Shown here piece after piece: positions 1 to 7,979 of a stretch of 64,000 nucleotides of DNA (position 1 is the stretch's first letter; every line of letters begins with the position of its first letter). The DNA lies in the NCBI RefSeq assembly GCF_014203735.1, contig NZ_JACHJQ010000002.1, positions 929,224 to 993,223 on the forward strand. Reading direction: 5' to 3'. Made by a program: the position numbers and the translations under genes. The notes under the pieces are model-generated. The model did no database searches. It was given only the letters and a program-made list of their open reading frames with translations, and was not told the origin of the DNA. The stretch comes from Actinophytocola algeriensis (GTDB taxonomy: Bacteria > Actinomycetota > Actinomycetes > Mycobacteriales > Pseudonocardiaceae).

Positions 1-2
1 AC

Positions 3-1175
3 CCCCGCGCGGGCGGCGCCTCGCACTACGCCAACCGCGCCTTCGGCCCGTTCGCGGGCTCGGTCGTCGGGTTCTGCATGCTCGCGGCCGGCGTGGTGTC
101 CGTCGCGGCGCTGGCGCGGGCGTTCGGCGGCGACTACCTCAGCGAGTTCGTCTCACTGCCCACCGCGGTCGTCGCGACCATCGTCCTCGTCGCGCTCGCG
201 CTGCTGAACATCCGCGGCATCAAGGAATCCCTGCGCGCCAACATGGTCGCGACGATCATCGAGGTCAGCGGGCTCTTGTTGGTCGTCGGGCTCGGCGGGT
301 GGCTGATCCTGCGCGGCGACGCCGACTTCAGCCGACTCACGGACTTCGGGAACTGGGAGGGCGCCGCGATCGGCGGCGTGCTCGGCGGCGCGGTGCTCGC
401 CTACTACTCGTTCCTCGGGTTCGAGACGTCGGTCAACCTCGGCGAGGAGACCAAGGACCCGCGCCGCGCCTACCCCCGCGCGCTGTTCGGCGCGCTGGCG
501 GTCGCGGGCGTCATGTACCTCCTGATCGGGGTCGTCGCCAGCGCGGTGGTGCCGACCGACGTGCTGGTCGAGTCGAGCGGTCCGCTGCTGGAGGTCGTCC
601 GCGAGGCCGGTGGCGTGCCGGAGTGGCTGTTCAGCCTGGTCGCGCTCGTCGCGATCTCCAACGGCGCGCTGCTCACCGGCATCATGTCCTCCCGGCTCGC
701 CTACGGCATGGCACGCGACGGGCTCCTGCCCGCCGTCCTCGCCACGGTGCTGCCCCGCCGCCGGACCCCGTGGGTGGCGGTCGTGGTCACCGCGGCCGTC
801 TCACTCGTCCTCGCGCTGACCGGTGACGTCGCCGGGCTCGCCGCCACACTGGTCCTGTTGCTGCTCATCGTGTTCACCGGCGTCAACGCGGCCGTGCTCG
901 TGCTGCGCCGCGACCGCGTCGAGCAGGACCACTTCCGCATCCCCGTGATCGTGCCGTGGCTCGGCATCGCCTCGTGCCTGCTGCTGTTCACCCAGATCGA
1001 GGCGGACGTGTGGCTGCGCGGGCTCGTACTGCTCGCCATCGGGCTGGTCCTGGCGACCGTCAACGCGGTCCGTGCCGGCCGCGGCCACCTCGACAGCCAT
1101 CTCGACGACACTCCGGACGACCGCCTCGATGACAGCACGGTCATGGCCGATCCGGAGCGGTCGGAGCAGGACTGA
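3..1175 (+). CDS. APC-family amino acid permease, 5' end missing
   Basis: Integral membrane transporter of the amino acid-polyamine-organocation superfamily, expected to move an amino acid or polyamine across the cytoplasmic membrane with a coupling ion. The frame is open from base 3, and residues before the first internal ATG (78) already read as permease (GGASHYANRAFGP, the loop after TM3 in this family), so the gene begins outside the window. About nine hydrophobic segments follow. The conserved stretch GFETSVNLGEETKDPRR after TM6 is typical of bacterial cationic or broad-range APC permeases. The hydrophilic C-terminal tail is rich in Asp and Arg. The substrate cannot be told from sequence. 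The next gene lies 118 bp downstream and is unrelated. Confidence 0.9.
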   Translation, partial: PRAGGASHYANRAFGPFAGSVVGFCMLAAGVVSVAALARAFGGDYLSEFVSLPTAVVATIVLVALALLNIRGIKESLRANMVATIIEVSGLLLVVGLGGWLILRGDADFSRLTDFGNWEGAAIGGVLGGAVLAYYSFLGFETSVNLGEETKDPRRAYPRALFGALAVAGVMYLLIGVVASAVVPTDVLVESSGPLLEVVREAGGVPEWLFSLVALVAISNGALLTGIMSSRLAYGMARDGLLPAVLATVLPRRRTPWVAVVVTAAVSLVLALTGDVAGLAATLVLLLLIVFTGVNAAVLVLRRDRVEQDHFRIPVIVPWLGIASCLLLFTQIEADVWLRGLVLLAIGLVLATVNAVRAGRGHLDSHLDDTPDDRLDDSTVMADPERSEQD

Positions 1176-1292
1176 GCGTGGTGGTATCCGCACTCTCCGT
1201 CAACACGGCGGCCGCGCGGACAACGCCGGGCCGGTTCGGATCCGGTGACCGGGGTATGTCCACGACGGACTGACGGACCAGGGAGGCCGACG

Positions 1293-1712
1293 ATGCGGGA
1301 TCCACAGGTTGGTGCCCCGGTACCCGCCGCGGACACGGAGCTCGACGAGTCACTGATGTGCGAGAACCTGGCGGTGGTGCGCCGCGAGATCGAGCGGGTC
1401 CTCACCGGCATGGACCGGGAGCTGGTCCAGGACGTCGAACTGGTCGCGACCGAGCTCGCGTCCAACGCCTGCGACCACGCGGACCACCCCCGGCAGCTGC
1501 GGCTGCGCAGGGGGGTCGAGCAGCACGACCAGACCCTCCTCATCGAGGTGTGGGACGCGACGCCCGACCTGGCCCCGGTGGTCGGCACGTCCAGCCTCGG
1601 TGACCACCGCGGCCGCGGCATGAAGCTCGTGACCAGGCTGTGCGACGACTGGGGCGTGCGCAAGGACTCCGACCGCAAGGTCGTGTGGGGCCGCATGCGG
1701 CTGGCCCGGTGA
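1293..1712 (+). CDS. RsbW-like anti-sigma / serine-kinase ATPase domain protein
   Basis: A 139-residue stand-alone GHKL ATPase domain (HATPase_c_2), as in actinobacterial anti-sigma factors and serine kinases of the RsbW/SpoIIAB type. Visible motifs are the N box (ELASNACDHA, residues about 55-64), a divergent G1 box (EVWDATPDLAP) and the G2 box (RGRGMKLV). By family role it would bind a sigma factor or phosphorylate an anti-anti-sigma partner; neither partner gene is adjacent. I chose ATG 1293 over an upstream in-frame start because GGGAGG (1281-1286) sits at ideal spacing. The stop overlaps the GTG of the next gene (GTGA), so the two are probably translationally coupled. Confidence 0.85.
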   Translation: MRDPQVGAPVPAADTELDESLMCENLAVVRREIERVLTGMDRELVQDVELVATELASNACDHADHPRQLRLRRGVEQHDQTLLIEVWDATPDLAPVVGTSSLGDHRGRGMKLVTRLCDDWGVRKDSDRKVVWGRMRLAR

Positions 1713-1987
1713 GCGCGACCGACGACCGGCTGGCGCGGACGATCCTCGCGCTGACCCGCGAACGCGGCCCGGACAGCTCGATCTGCCCGTCCGACGCGGC
1801 CCGCGCGGTCGGCGGCGAGAACTGGCGCGAGCTCATGGCACGGACCCGGGCGGTGGCCCGTGAACTGGCCAGAGAGGGCCACGTGGCGGTCACGAGCCGG
1901 GGGCGTGTGCTGTCGCCGAACGGCACGTGGCACGGCCCGGTCCGCATCCGCGGCGCCGACTCATCGACAGATCACTCGTTTGAGTGA
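1709..1987 (+). CDS. DUF3253 small protein
   Basis: A 92-residue soluble protein matching the DUF3253 type. The N-terminal part (RTILALTRERGPDSSICPSD) and the following AARAVGGENWRELM are the family signature, and the predicted fold is a small winged-helix-like domain. Biochemical function is unknown to me. The GTG start at 1709 overlaps the previous stop by the GTGA arrangement, so it is read as the second gene of a short operon with the RsbW-like ATPase. An upstream in-frame ATG (1640) lies deep inside the preceding gene and is not used here. Confidence 0.75.
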   Translation: MSATDDRLARTILALTRERGPDSSICPSDAARAVGGENWRELMARTRAVARELAREGHVAVTSRGRVLSPNGTWHGPVRIRGADSSTDHSFE

Positions 1988-2043
1988 CCGTCACACGGGT
2001 AGCCCTTGATCAGGACATAACCGGCGACGAGGAGGAGATGACC

Positions 2044-2181
2044 ATGGTCAGGCCAGCCCGCCGCACGAGCAACGCAGCCGGCTCGGTGATGAGCACGGTG
2101 ATGAGCGTTGTCACGCTGCCGTTCCGTGTGCTCGGCCAACTGTTCGGCGGTCGTCGCCGGCGCACCGCCCGGACGCGCTGA
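2044..2181 (+). CDS. very small cationic, amphipathic protein
   Basis: A 45-residue ORF beginning MVRPARRTSN, with a central hydrophobic stretch (VMSTVMSVVTLPFRVLGQLF) and an Arg-rich end (GGRRRRTARTR). GGAGGAG (2031-2037) lies six bases before ATG 2044; the ATG at 2038 is too close to it. It follows the DUF3253 gene by 56 bp and is closed by a strong hairpin. The pattern of a hydrophobic or amphipathic helix followed by a basic tail suggests membrane surface or nucleic acid contact. I do not recognise the family. Confidence 0.6.
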   Translation: MVRPARRTSNAAGSVMSTVMSVVTLPFRVLGQLFGGRRRRTARTR

Positions 2182-2190
2182 GCCAACTCG

Positions 2191-2229
2191 CCAGGGGCCG
2201 GCGAGGTGCACCACCTCGCCGGCCCTTGG
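2191..2229 (+). terminator. hairpin terminator after the small-protein operon
   Basis: An 18-bp GC-rich stem (2191-2208 pairs with 2212-2229, one G-T wobble) with a three-base loop lies 10 bp after the stop of the 45-residue gene. There is no U-tract, as is usual for actinobacterial terminators. Confidence 0.8.
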
Positions 2230-2280
2230 CATGTCCGGGCGGGACCTGCTGCCGGGAAAGGCGATCGCGTACCGCCCGGA

Positions 2281-2305
2281 GCCCGCGAAACGCGGTTTCG
2301 CGGGC
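2281..2305 (-). terminator. hairpin terminator of lsr2
   Basis: A perfect 10-bp inverted repeat (GCCCGCGAAA, 2281-2290, with its complement 2296-2305, five-base loop) lies 18 bp beyond the lsr2 stop on the minus strand. Together with 2191-2229 it separates two convergent transcripts. Confidence 0.7.
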
Positions 2306-2322
2306 GCGGACCAGACAGGCGA

Positions 2323-2700
2323 TCAACTCTTCTTCCTGGCATTCCTTCGCTTCGAAGGTTTCGCCGTCTTGCTCTCCTTGTACGCCTCGATGACATGGCC
2401 GGGAATCCGTCCGCGACCGGACAGTTCGTAACCGTTCTCGAGCGCCCACTCCCGCACGAGGGCCGCCTCACCCGGATCAGCCGACCCGCGAGCCGGCGCG
2501 GTACCACGACGCAGCCGCCCACCGGTACGGCGCGCCGCGGCGACGTACTCCTCGAAAGTTTTGCGAAGCTTCTCCGCATTCGGAGAACCGAGATCGATCT
2601 CGTACGTCACACCGTCGAGTCCGAAGGTGAGCGTGGAGACGTCATCCGATGAAGTGCCGTCGAGGTCGTCGACCAGTTGCACCAGAACCTGTTGAGCCAT
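2323..2700 (-). CDS. lsr2: Lsr2, xenogeneic-silencing nucleoid protein
   Basis: A 125-residue DNA-bridging protein, the actinobacterial functional counterpart of H-NS, which coats AT-rich and horizontally acquired DNA and represses it. The N-terminal dimerisation domain reads MAQQVLVQLVDDLDG, then an acidic stretch and TFGLDGVTYEIDLG. The C-terminal DNA-binding domain has EWALENGYELSGRGRIP, containing the AT-hook-like RGR element, then HVIEAY. A Lys/Arg-rich tail follows. ATG 2700 is preceded by AGGA at correct spacing; an upstream in-frame start would add 16 unrelated residues. The gene stands alone between a terminator and a long AT-richer leader, as expected for a single-gene unit. Confidence 0.95.
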   Translation of the reverse strand: MAQQVLVQLVDDLDGTSSDDVSTLTFGLDGVTYEIDLGSPNAEKLRKTFEEYVAAARRTGGRLRRGTAPARGSADPGEAALVREWALENGYELSGRGRIPGHVIEAYKESKTAKPSKRRNARKKS

Positions 2701-2748
2701 TTTCCTACTTTCCCGCGGAGCTTCGTGCACGATACGTGGGATGCGCAC

Positions 2749-2771
2749 ACTGCATACAGTATGACTGTATC
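2749..2771 (-). promoter_or_regulatory. nested inverted repeats upstream of lsr2
   Basis: The segment contains overlapping small palindromes: ACTG-4-CAGT (2749-2760), ATACAG-5-CTGTAT (2754-2770) and CAGT-3-ACTG (2757-2767). It lies about 50-70 bp before the lsr2 start in AT-richer sequence, a plausible place for the promoter or an operator. No regulator is assigned. The rest of 2701-2983 shows no gene. Confidence 0.4.
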
Positions 2772-2983
2772 AGAACCACAACAACAACCGGCACCCAAAA
2801 ATGGCGGCGACCACATATTCACGAATTGCCCCAGCACGGATATACCCCAATGCGGACCGGGGTTCGCCGGTGGTACGCCCGGCGCCACCAGGTCCGATGT
2901 GGACTGGTGGATGGTGGTCGGGACATCGAATCAATCGATCCGCTCCGCGGTAGATTTCCCCGGTCGGGCGGAACGGAGGCAGC

Positions 2984-3544
2984 GTGATCAGTGGGGGGTA
3001 CGCCTGGCTCGGTACGTTCACCGGCATCGCGGTCATCACGGTGGCCGCACTGCCGTTGGCCGCGCTGACGGTGTGGGCTCTGGCACGCCGCCGGATTGCC
3101 GGCGGCACCACGACGGCGTGGGCGTGGCGCAGGTCGCTGGCCGAGGTCGGCATCGTCTACGGGACGGTGCCGTGGGTGTGCATGACCATGTTGCCCGGCG
3201 GCCAGGCAGGCGCGGTCCCCGGCCGGGTGAGCCTGGTGCCGCTGCGGGACCTGCTCATGATGTCGGCCGGCCAGATCGTCGGCAACCTGCTGGTGTTCGC
3301 CGCGCTGGGGTTCCTCGCGCCGCTGCGGTTCGCGGCGCTGGCGTCGGTGCCGCGGATCCTGGCGCTCGCGGCGAGTTGCTCGGTCCTGGTCGAGACCGCG
3401 CAGTACGTCCTGCGGCTCGACCGGGTGTCCTCTGTGGATGACGTACTGCTCAACGCCGCCGGCGCCGGCCTGGCCGCGCTGGCGACGCGCCGCTGGTGGC
3501 GGGACACCTCCGTCGACCATGCCTCGGCCGGTGCCGCTGTGTAG
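2984..3544 (+). CDS. VanZ-like membrane protein
   Basis: A 186-residue protein with about four or five transmembrane helices and the VanZ-family pattern: QIVGNLLVFAALGFLAPL in the middle, ETAQYVL and RVSSVDDVLLNAAGAGLA near the end (Glu plus Asp-Asp-x-x-x-Asn). VanZ proteins were named from teicoplanin resistance, but most family members are of unknown role in envelope physiology. The start is GTG 2984 with GGAGG (2975-2979) upstream. It is monocistronic here and converges on the HEAT-repeat gene. Confidence 0.85.
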   Translation: MISGGYAWLGTFTGIAVITVAALPLAALTVWALARRRIAGGTTTAWAWRRSLAEVGIVYGTVPWVCMTMLPGGQAGAVPGRVSLVPLRDLLMMSAGQIVGNLLVFAALGFLAPLRFAALASVPRILALAASCSVLVETAQYVLRLDRVSSVDDVLLNAAGAGLAALATRRWWRDTSVDHASAGAAV

Positions 3545-3600
3545 GTGCGGCCGGCAGCGGCCTCCCGCGGCGACGTGGGCTCATGCCGACGTGCGAGTGT

Positions 3601-4875
3601 TCACAGATCGAGTCCGGCGGCCATGGCGATGGAGAGACGTCGGCCGCGGCTGAGCGGAGCGTCGGCGAGCAGTTCCGCGATGCGTTGTTTCCGCGCGCTG
3701 GTCGGTGTGAAGTACATCGGTGGCACGGGCTGGCGGGCCAGGGCGGCCACATGCGGGTCCGTGTCGCGAACGAGTTCGAGATCCGCGATGACCGCTTCCC
3801 AACCGCCGTGGCGCCGGTGGAGCCACCAGGCGCGGCGACGGAGTTCCGGATCCGCTGCCTGTTTGAGCGGCGCGAGGTCGGGAAGGGACCACAGTCCTGG
3901 GCAGTTGGTGAGGACCTCGCCCGCGAGCCGGGCCACCCGCGAGTGCTCGCTGCCCACCAGGCGGAGCAACAACGGGACGTCCTCGGCGGTGGCGACGTCC
4001 CGGAGCAGCGACAGACCGACTTTCCGCAGCGCGGGCTCCGCGCTCTGGACGAGGTCGAGGATCTCCTCGCGCACGACCGGCGATCCGGTCTCGCCGAGCC
4101 CGGTGTAGGCGCGTGCGCGCACGGCAGGCGTGGCGGTGGAACGCGCGACCGCGGCATAGGTGGTGGCCGGGTCGTGTCCCATTTCCTGCCGGCGCCGGCG
4201 GGCCCACAGTCGCACGAGCACCGAAGGGTCGACCAGAAGCCGCTCCACGTCGGCAGGGTCGAGCTCCTCGGCTGTCAGCTTCACCAAGCCCGCGACGCGC
4301 CCCTCAGCGGAACGGCCGCGAAGCAGCACCCTGGCGATGTCCTCTGGCGTCGCCGCGTCGGCGATGACCCGGATGAGCTGCCTGCGGACGACCTGGTCCC
4401 CCTCGTCGGGGAACGACACGACCGCGTCCCGCGGTCCGATCAGCCCGGAGTCGAAGCTGTGCCGGAAAGCGGCACGCCGGACCGCGAGGTCGGCACAGCC
4501 GCGCAGGCGGGCCCACACGCCGGCCTCGCCGTGTTCGGTGACCAGTGCGCGCAGGTACGACGGCAGGACGTCAGCCCCCCGGCCGCGCAGCTCGATCCGT
4601 TGCAGCAGCGGCACGATGTGGTCGGCGTGGTCCAACGCCGAGCGTCGCAGCACCTCCCGCGTCGCCAACTCCCTGACCACTCCGATGTGGTCGCTGACCC
4701 GGACCGCGAGTGCGCGATCGCCCAACGGATCGGAAGAGGCGGCCAACGACCGGACAGCGCGCTCGCGTACGTGTCCGTCAGGGTGCATGCTGCCCAGCAC
4801 CGCGACGACCGGCAGCGGCCCCTCCAGCACCTCCCGCGGCCTTCTCCGCCCCTCCCAGCGCCTGCCCTTCGTCAC
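3601..4875 (-). CDS. HEAT-repeat protein, possibly frameshifted at its 5' end
   Basis: A 424-residue alpha-helical protein made of repeated helix pairs rich in Leu, Ala and Arg (for example HVRERAVRSLAASSDPLGD, HIGVVRELATREVLRRSA, PAVRARAYTGLGETGSPVVR), typical of HEAT or PBS-lyase-like scaffolds that bind protein partners. No catalytic motif is visible. The open frame starts at GTG 4875 and overlaps the upstream minus-strand ORF (4778-5065) by 98 bp. The HEAT pattern seems to extend left of the internal ATG (4788), so the two ORFs may be one gene with a frameshift. The alternative is a coupled second gene starting at ATG 4788, next to the upstream stop. Confidence 0.65.
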   Translation of the reverse strand: MTKGRRWEGRRRPREVLEGPLPVVAVLGSMHPDGHVRERAVRSLAASSDPLGDRALAVRVSDHIGVVRELATREVLRRSALDHADHIVPLLQRIELRGRGADVLPSYLRALVTEHGEAGVWARLRGCADLAVRRAAFRHSFDSGLIGPRDAVVSFPDEGDQVVRRQLIRVIADAATPEDIARVLLRGRSAEGRVAGLVKLTAEELDPADVERLLVDPSVLVRLWARRRRQEMGHDPATTYAAVARSTATPAVRARAYTGLGETGSPVVREEILDLVQSAEPALRKVGLSLLRDVATAEDVPLLLRLVGSEHSRVARLAGEVLTNCPGLWSLPDLAPLKQAADPELRRRAWWLHRRHGGWEAVIADLELVRDTDPHVAALARQPVPPMYFTPTSARKQRIAELLADAPLSRGRRLSIAMAAGLDL

Positions 4876-5065
4876 CGAACCGGCGGGCGTGATAGTCGAT
4901 CCGCAACAACTCGCGTGCGGTCACGGCGACAAGCCAGGACGCGGTCTCCCCCAGCGACACCCTGTCATCCCGCACGACCGCCGCGGCACTGTCACGCAAC
5001 CGGTGACGGATCTGCGATGGGCTCAGCACGCAGCCGATTCTGACGGCTTCGCGACGATCAGTCAC
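4778..5065 (-). CDS. N-terminal part of, or partner to, the HEAT-repeat protein
   Basis: A 95-residue ORF from GTG 5065. Residues 1-65 look like real helical protein (SPSQIRHRLRDSAAAVVRDD, TASWLVAVTARELLRIDYHA). The last 30 residues are Ala/Gly/Arg-rich low-complexity sequence of the kind seen when a frame is read beyond a frameshift. It lies directly upstream of the HEAT ORF on the same strand and overlaps it by 98 bp. I read it most simply as the displaced N-terminus of the HEAT protein. No ribosome-binding site is obvious before 5065, so the start is uncertain. Confidence 0.45.
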   Translation of the reverse strand: MTDRREAVRIGCVLSPSQIRHRLRDSAAAVVRDDRVSLGETASWLVAVTARELLRIDYHARRFGDEGQALGGAEKAAGGAGGAAAGRRGAGQHAP

Positions 5066-5232
5066 CCGGATTGCCGTGAGGCGCCCGGCTCCATTCTCGA
5101 TGTTCCACGATGTCGCCTCGCGTGCACGGCTGCCACGTGGGCGGATCGTGCCATTCCCCTGCGAACTCGAGGCTGAGCGTGGTGACATGCGACGTTCAGG
5201 GAAGAGTCCGAACCCGACACACCAAGGACGCG

Positions 5233-6525
5233 ATGAGACCACTGACCTTCAGCGACGACAAGGACGAGGAGCAGAAGTGGCTCCCGGGTGGCCCTCAATC
5301 CGCCGTCGACGCGTTCCTGGAGTTCGTCGCCCGACACCGTGATGTCGACAACACGTCGTTCGGCATCGAAGATGAGGAGAACGAAGAGGCGCTGTTGTTC
5401 ATGTTCGAGGTTGGGGCCATCTGCCGGATCAGGTGGGGGCAGAACTCGCGGAACGAGTACCGCGTCGTCACCAACCGCGGCGACTACCGGACCCAGGCGA
5501 GCTATTTCGTCCGCGGCGGTTTCACCGCCCTCGACCGCCACGGCCCGTGGATGCCGGACGTCGACAGCTTCAAGCGTGCACGATCGGCTCACCTCCGCCA
5601 ACGGGCCGCGCGAGATGCTCACCGAGGCCAGGAAGCACCTGGAGGAGTCCGTGACCAGCGCGGAGAAGAACTCCGGTCCCAGTTCGACGGGTCGGTGTTG
5701 CGGCGGACCCATCCGCGCGAGCTGCGCCGTCGGCTGGAGGTCCTGACCTACGTCGACGGACGCGAGCCGACGACGGTTGCCGGGGTCACGCACTGTGGCT
5801 TCGGCAACGGCGGCGGCGAGACCGTCAACGCCTGGTTTGCCGCCGACGGTCGCGGCCTGGTGGTGACGTTCGACCACACCAGCGCGCTCAACTCCTCCGA
5901 CGACGCCCGCGCGCAGGCAGCGCTGTACGACGGCGTACCGGCAGACCTCCTCGATCTGGTGAGGGACGTGCCGGAAGCAGACACGACGCTCGGTGTCTCG
6001 CATCCTGACGGCGGCACCCTGGTGGCCGCCACCGGCATCTTCACCTTCTCGGGTCCCTGTGCCATGGCGGACGGCCTGGTGTCCCGCTTGACGGAGGCGC
6101 GGTTGGGCGTCGAGGACACCGGGGTCGGTTGGCTGGTGGAGGGCTTCCTCGCGATGGAAGACTTCACCCCCGCCGCGGTCGCGGAGGCAGTGAAGTGGTG
6201 GAGCGCCGAGGACATCGCCAGAGGTTTCGCCGCGACGGCCGCGCTTGACCACGAGCGGTCCGCGACCGCGCCACTCGACCGGGAGGCAGCGGACCGCTTC
6301 TGCCGGATCTGGGCCGACGCCGGGTACAACGATCGCTGGGGTGTGCACTACGTCCTCTTCGACAGCCGCACACTGGAGGAGGCGGGCGAAGATCGGGAGG
6401 AGCTCCTGAGGTTGATCCAGACGCTCGGACTCGAGCGCGTCGACGCCCCGCCGGGAGCCGCCACCGGTGAGGTGTGGGTCCGCACGGACCCCCGTATCGA
6501 CGCCGAGCTCGAGCACTGGTCATGA
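5233..6525 (+). CDS. unassigned acidic protein with an internal reading-phase anomaly
   Basis: A 430-residue soluble protein, unrecognised. ATG 5233 is preceded by AAGGA. The first 115 residues (begins MRPLTFSDDKDEEQKWL) and the last 270 or so look like normal acidic soluble protein. Between about 5575 and 5672 the annotated frame turns Arg-rich with poor third-position GC, while the frame one base on reads well (HDRLTSANGPREMLTEARKH) with G or C at nearly every third position. One gene with two compensating frameshifts explains this best. The stop overlaps the next start as ATGA, suggesting an operon with 6522 and 6659/6704. Confidence 0.55.
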   Translation: MRPLTFSDDKDEEQKWLPGGPQSAVDAFLEFVARHRDVDNTSFGIEDEENEEALLFMFEVGAICRIRWGQNSRNEYRVVTNRGDYRTQASYFVRGGFTALDRHGPWMPDVDSFKRARSAHLRQRAARDAHRGQEAPGGVRDQRGEELRSQFDGSVLRRTHPRELRRRLEVLTYVDGREPTTVAGVTHCGFGNGGGETVNAWFAADGRGLVVTFDHTSALNSSDDARAQAALYDGVPADLLDLVRDVPEADTTLGVSHPDGGTLVAATGIFTFSGPCAMADGLVSRLTEARLGVEDTGVGWLVEGFLAMEDFTPAAVAEAVKWWSAEDIARGFAATAALDHERSATAPLDREAADRFCRIWADAGYNDRWGVHYVLFDSRTLEEAGEDREELLRLIQTLGLERVDAPPGAATGEVWVRTDPRIDAELEHWS

Positions 6526-6662
6526 CCGGTCGCTGCCGTCTGCGCGGCCACGGCCGGCGCCCCTCGGCTTGGGCGAACATCGATGAGGTTCGCGAGGAGC
6601 TGCGTCGTCGTTTCGAGGGGATCGGCGAGGAGTCTCGTCCGGTGGAGACTTCGGCGGCATGA
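6522..6662 (+). CDS. 46-residue peptide coupled to its neighbours
   Basis: A short ORF whose ATG overlaps the preceding stop (ATGA, 6522-6525) and whose stop overlaps the next possible ATG (6659). Its C-terminal half forms a charged helix (NIDEVREELRRRFEGIGEES). The double ATGA overlap is the main argument that it is translated. Function unknown. It may be the N-terminal part of the following product in another organism. Confidence 0.45.
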   Translation: MTGRCRLRGHGRRPSAWANIDEVREELRRRFEGIGEESRPVETSAA

Positions 6663-6703
6663 GCGAGGTCCTCTTCGCTCGAGAGAACGGCTGGATCCCG
6701 TGA

Positions 6704-7471
6704 GTGGTCCGCGCGGACGGTGAGCTCAGGCTGGAGGTCACCGCCGGAGCCGACGCACTTCACGACCCTCGCACGTTCGCCGTCCCGGTCTCCGCGGCTC
6801 ACCTCGAGGTGATCGGGGACGACCTGACCCGGCACCTGCTGCTGTGGAGCGCGATCCTGCCCCTGTGCAGTGCCGCCGGGATCCGAGGCCCCCTTGACCA
6901 ACACGCGGCCGTTGCGCTGCTGGACCCGATCCTCTTCGGCACGCCCGACGACGTCGAGTCGTTGTTCCTGGGCATCCCCTGGGACAGGCGCCGGCTCGTC
7001 GCTCAGGGCGCGGACATCGCACTGCTCGAGCGTGGCGAGATCTTCGCCGCGCTGCGTTCCGCGACCGTGGAGTCCGACTGGCATCGCGTCCAGACCTACG
7101 ACGCGGACCGTGGCCGTGCCCGGCGCGGTGTACGACTCACCCCGCTCGACGCGGCACTCCTCAGGTACACGGGCCGCTACCTGCATTGCGGGAGGCTCCC
7201 GACCCGCGAGCCCGATGCCGTCGATCCCGACCTGCTACCCGAGGTCATGCGGGTGATCGCCATCGCCGAGCAGGCGTGCGCCGGGATGCGGCTCTCCTCC
7301 GATCGGAGACGAGGCCGGAGCGCTGTGAAGGAGGACCGCGGGTGGAAACGGATCGAGGAGAAGGTCGACCGTGCGGTTCGCCGCGCCTACCCGGATCTCG
7401 TCGATGACGCGGTGCGCACCGTGAGCTTCCTGATGTGCTCGGAAGCTGCCGCCCGGGCACGGACAACCTGA
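6704..7471 (+). CDS. unassigned protein, upstream start separated by in-frame TGA
   Basis: A 255-residue protein not recognised by me, with alternating helix and loop composition, no signal peptide or membrane segment, and a C-terminal region rich in Ala and Arg. The usable start is GTG 6704. However, ATG 6659 overlaps the stop of the preceding ORF (ATGA), is in the same frame and reads MSEVLFARENGWIP before a single TGA codon (6701-6703), directly followed by this GTG. The natural gene probably began at 6659, and the TGA is a nonsense change or sequence error. It is the last gene of the 5233-7471 run. Confidence 0.6.
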   Translation: MVRADGELRLEVTAGADALHDPRTFAVPVSAAHLEVIGDDLTRHLLLWSAILPLCSAAGIRGPLDQHAAVALLDPILFGTPDDVESLFLGIPWDRRRLVAQGADIALLERGEIFAALRSATVESDWHRVQTYDADRGRARRGVRLTPLDAALLRYTGRYLHCGRLPTREPDAVDPDLLPEVMRVIAIAEQACAGMRLSSDRRRGRSAVKEDRGWKRIEEKVDRAVRRAYPDLVDDAVRTVSFLMCSEAAARARTT

Positions 7472-7474
7472 GCG

Positions 7475-7979
7475 CGGACGAAGCGACGGGCTGACTGCCG
7501 GTCCTCTGCGGGGCAAGCTGGCGGCGACACCTTCCGGGCCGGTCGCGCGTGCCTGGTGCTGCGCGCGGCGCGCTCCGGCTTCGAACCTCGATCATCTTCG
7601 TGGTTGGGGGGTCAGGTGGGGCTCGAGTGCGCGCAGCAGGTCGAGTTGACGACGCAACGCTTCTCGTGGGGAGGAACGGAGGATCTCGCGAATCCGACCT
7701 CGACCGGGTCCGCACGGTGGTGCACCGCCGGCATTGTCGGACGCACGTGCTGCCACAGCTGGGCGTAGTGGGCTTTGACTGGCACAGGAGTCCGGTAACG
7801 AGACGTCAGCCGGCACGGCAAGCGAGTGTAGGCAACACCTGCTCAGGCAGAACGCTGCGATTCGAGCGGTCGGAGTGGTCGGGCAAACGCACGGTCATGC
7901 CCATTCCGTGCGTGACATGCACGGACCCGGCGAGGGTCGGATGTCCCTGGCCGGGTCCGGGCCGGGTTTCGTCCGCCGA
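7475..7979. other. non-coding or degenerate stretch
   Basis: About 500 bp with no ORF of convincing codon pattern on either strand. Short ORFs on both strands lack ribosome-binding sites and have weak third-position GC bias. It borders the deletion scar at about 8395, so it may be decayed sequence. Confidence 0.5.

Noticed and set aside
6659-6703. Selenocysteine codon
   Set aside because: No SECIS-like hairpin was noticed after the TGA, and the surrounding protein shows no redox motif.
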